14,539 bases of DNA, from the NCBI GenBank assembly GCA_023458595.1, contig JAEWYT010000087.1:1-14539 (forward strand). Reading direction: 5' to 3'. Both the position numbers and the translations under genes were made by a program. The notes beneath the pieces are model-generated. The model made no database searches and was not told the DNA's origin. It saw only the letters and a list, made by a program, of their open reading frames with translations. This document shows positions 13,154-14,539 of the stretch, one piece after another. Position 1 is the stretch's first letter, and each line of letters begins with the position of its first letter. This stretch comes from Pseudomonadota bacterium. Its GTDB lineage: Bacteria; Pseudomonadota; Alphaproteobacteria; Rhizobiales; Tepidamorphaceae.

Positions 13154-14539
13154 TTAACGCAGCAGCGACAGAACGGTCTGCGGCACTTGGTTGGCCTGAG
13201 CCAGAACCGAGGTGCCAGCCTGTTGCAGGATCTGAGCCTTCGACATGTTCGAAACTTCCGTGGCGTAGTCGGCGTCTTGGATACGCGAACGAGCGTTGGA
13301 CAGGTTGTTGACCACGTTGTTCAGGTTGGCGATGGTCGATTCCAGGCGGTTTTGCACAGCGCCCAGTTCGCCCGTGAGCTTGTCCAGCTTCGTGAAGGCG
13401 GCATCCAGCGTCTTCAGCGGATCGGTGGTCAGCGTGCCCTTGCTGGTGGTTTCCGTGGTCAACTTGCCCGAACTGTTGACGAAAACTTCGGTGCCGATGC
13501 CTTGGGCATAGGCGCTGGCGTCTTCACCGTTGGTCGCCGTGGCGGCATTGCCCTTGACCGTCACCTTGCCGGTGTTGGGGTCAACGGTGTAGTCGGTGAC
13601 GTATTCGTCAACGCGGGTGAACTCGCCCTTGCCATCGACGTACGTGTCGGTCGACTTGCCGGAGGTGAAGTCCAGGGTGGCGCTGGTGATGCCCTGGCCG
13701 AGCGTGATAGCCACGTTGCCCGAGGCGTCGGCCTTCACCTTGGCCAGCAGAGCGTCGCTGCTGATCGTGTCGGTGTATTCCAGTTGGCCGGCGGTGCCGT
13801 TGTTGGAGTAGGTCTTGCCACCAATGGCGACGCTTGCGGTGCCCGTGCCGCTTGCATTGGAAGCAGCGGCCATGACGTTGTCGATCGTGGCAACCGTGGT
13901 GGTGCCAGCGCTGTTGGTCGTCAGGTTGCCAGCTGCATCCAGGTAGGCTTCCTTGCCACCGATCGTGACCTTGCCGGTTGCATCGACTTGGAACGTGGTG
14001 GAGGCGGTGCCGGCGTTGCTGTAGGTGCCGGTGATCGTGCCGGTGGCCGGCTTCAGCGAGGCGGACAGGTTGGCGACGGATGCCGCGCCCGTGCCCGATG
14101 CGGTGTTGGTGAACGTGAAGTTGTTCTTGGCAGCGTCGAAGGTGTACTCGACCTTGGCGGCGCCGGTGCCCACGGCAACCTTATTGCCGTTTTGCATCTT
14201 GTCGAAAGCTTGTTCAGCGGTAACGGCTTCGTGCTTGGTCGTGACCTTCCAGTCGTTGGCTGCCGCGCCCGTGCCAGCAACGCCGCCAGCAGCTTGCAGG
14301 TCCGACACGGTAGCCGAACGGTTCTGGGTCACACCCGAGCCGTTCACGTTGAAGCCGTCGAGGCCCAGCGTCTTGACGCTGATTTCGCTCAGGTTCAGGG
14401 TGATGGTTTCGCCGTCGTTGGCGCCGACTTGCAGCGTCAGGGGCTTGGCCGAGTCCGACAGGACCTTCACGCCGTTGAAGTCGGTTTGTTGCGAGATGCG
14501 ATCGATGTCCGACAGACGCTGGTTGATTTCGTCCTGCAT
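13154..14539 (-). CDS. fliC: Flagellin, C-terminal 461 codons (start lies beyond the right edge)
   Basis: This is the flagellar filament subunit, exported by the flagellar type III apparatus. The visible frame begins inside the N-terminal D1 helix (EINQRLSDIDRISQQTDFNG, then VKVL), so the Met at 14539 is internal and the D0/early D1 part is outside the window. A variable surface region follows (about residues 60-370), rich in Thr, Ser, Gly, Ala and Asn, with a flagellin-typical IGGKEAYLDAAGNLTT segment. The conserved C-terminal D1/D0 domain runs from about 375 to 461 (LGAVQNRLESTIANLNNVVN, SRIQDADYATEVSNMSKAQI, and the end VPQTVLSLLR). The frame is intact with strongly biased codon use. The Thr/Ser-rich exposed region is a plausible acceptor for O-glycans made by the genes downstream. 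The ending resembles Bordetella and Achromobacter flagellins. Confidence 0.96.
   Translation of the reverse strand: MQDEINQRLSDIDRISQQTDFNGVKVLSDSAKPLTLQVGANDGETITLNLSEISVKTLGLDGFNVNGSGVTQNRSATVSDLQAAGGVAGTGAAANDWKVTTKHEAVTAEQAFDKMQNGNKVAVGTGAAKVEYTFDAAKNNFTFTNTASGTGAASVANLSASLKPATGTITGTYSNAGTASTTFQVDATGKVTIGGKEAYLDAAGNLTTNSAGTTTVATIDNVMAAASNASGTGTASVAIGGKTYSNNGTAGQLEYTDTISSDALLAKVKADASGNVAITLGQGITSATLDFTSGKSTDTYVDGKGEFTRVDEYVTDYTVDPNTGKVTVKGNAATATNGEDASAYAQGIGTEVFVNSSGKLTTETTSKGTLTTDPLKTLDAAFTKLDKLTGELGAVQNRLESTIANLNNVVNNLSNARSRIQDADYATEVSNMSKAQILQQAGTSVLAQANQVPQTVLSLLR

Noticed and set aside
14537..14539. The ATG at the right edge as the flagellin start
   Set aside because: The following residues match the interior of the N-terminal D1 helix of flagellins; about 100 N-terminal residues must lie beyond the window.
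1..14539. tRNA or rRNA genes, insertion sequences, integrases, attachment sites or CRISPR arrays
   Set aside because: No cloverleaf-like sequence, transposase motif, terminal inverted repeat or repeat-spacer pattern was seen by eye; no search could be run.

Overview
The window looks like a stretch of a Gram-negative, GC-rich betaproteobacterial chromosome, most likely Alcaligenaceae (Bordetella or Achromobacter type). The main evidence is the flagellin C-terminus, which ends in NQVPQTVLSLLR after the SNMSKAQILQQAGTSVLAQ stretch. The genus is inferred from remembered family sequences, not from a search. Every convincing gene lies on the minus strand, so the biological reading order is from high to low coordinates.

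Right end (14539 to 13059): the C-terminal 461 codons of a flagellin gene, its start lying outside the window, followed 58 bp downstream by a strong intrinsic terminator. About 160 bp then carry no gene, only a perfect 7-bp inverted repeat (12980-13000). Next comes a 1223-residue glycosyltransferase (12899-9228) that fuses TPR repeats, an O-GlcNAc-transferase-like (GT41/SPINDLY) catalytic region, a middle region resembling a degenerate FkbM methyltransferase, and a GT2 domain. Its position beside flagellin and its architecture suggest it glycosylates flagellin.

Middle (9153 to 4436): a nucleotide-sugar pathway in reaction order. It comprises glucose-1-phosphate cytidylyltransferase (RfbF), CDP-glucose 4,6-dehydratase (RfbG), an RmlC-like 3- or 3,5-epimerase, a TylC3/NovU-type sugar C-methyltransferase and a DegT-type sugar aminotransferase with its PLP lysine. 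Together they predict a CDP-linked, C-methyl-branched 4-amino-4,6-dideoxyhexose.

Left part (4425 to 731): an ATP-grasp ligase, an amidohydrolase-fold enzyme, a fold-type-I (class I/II) aminotransferase and a small SAM methyltransferase. This set fits preparing an amino-acid-like or acyl group, ligating it to the sugar amine and methylating it, but that role is inferred. Eight genes from rfbF to the methyltransferase are joined by overlaps of 1-10 bp or a 10-bp gap, so they are almost certainly one translationally coupled operon.

Left end (730 to 1): a 299-bp intergenic stretch with a hairpin, a tandem 11-bp-period direct repeat and a sigma70-like promoter placed so close to the next start codon that the transcript would be nearly leaderless. 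It drives an unrecognised membrane protein that runs off the window. No tRNA, rRNA, insertion sequence, integrase or CRISPR array was seen.
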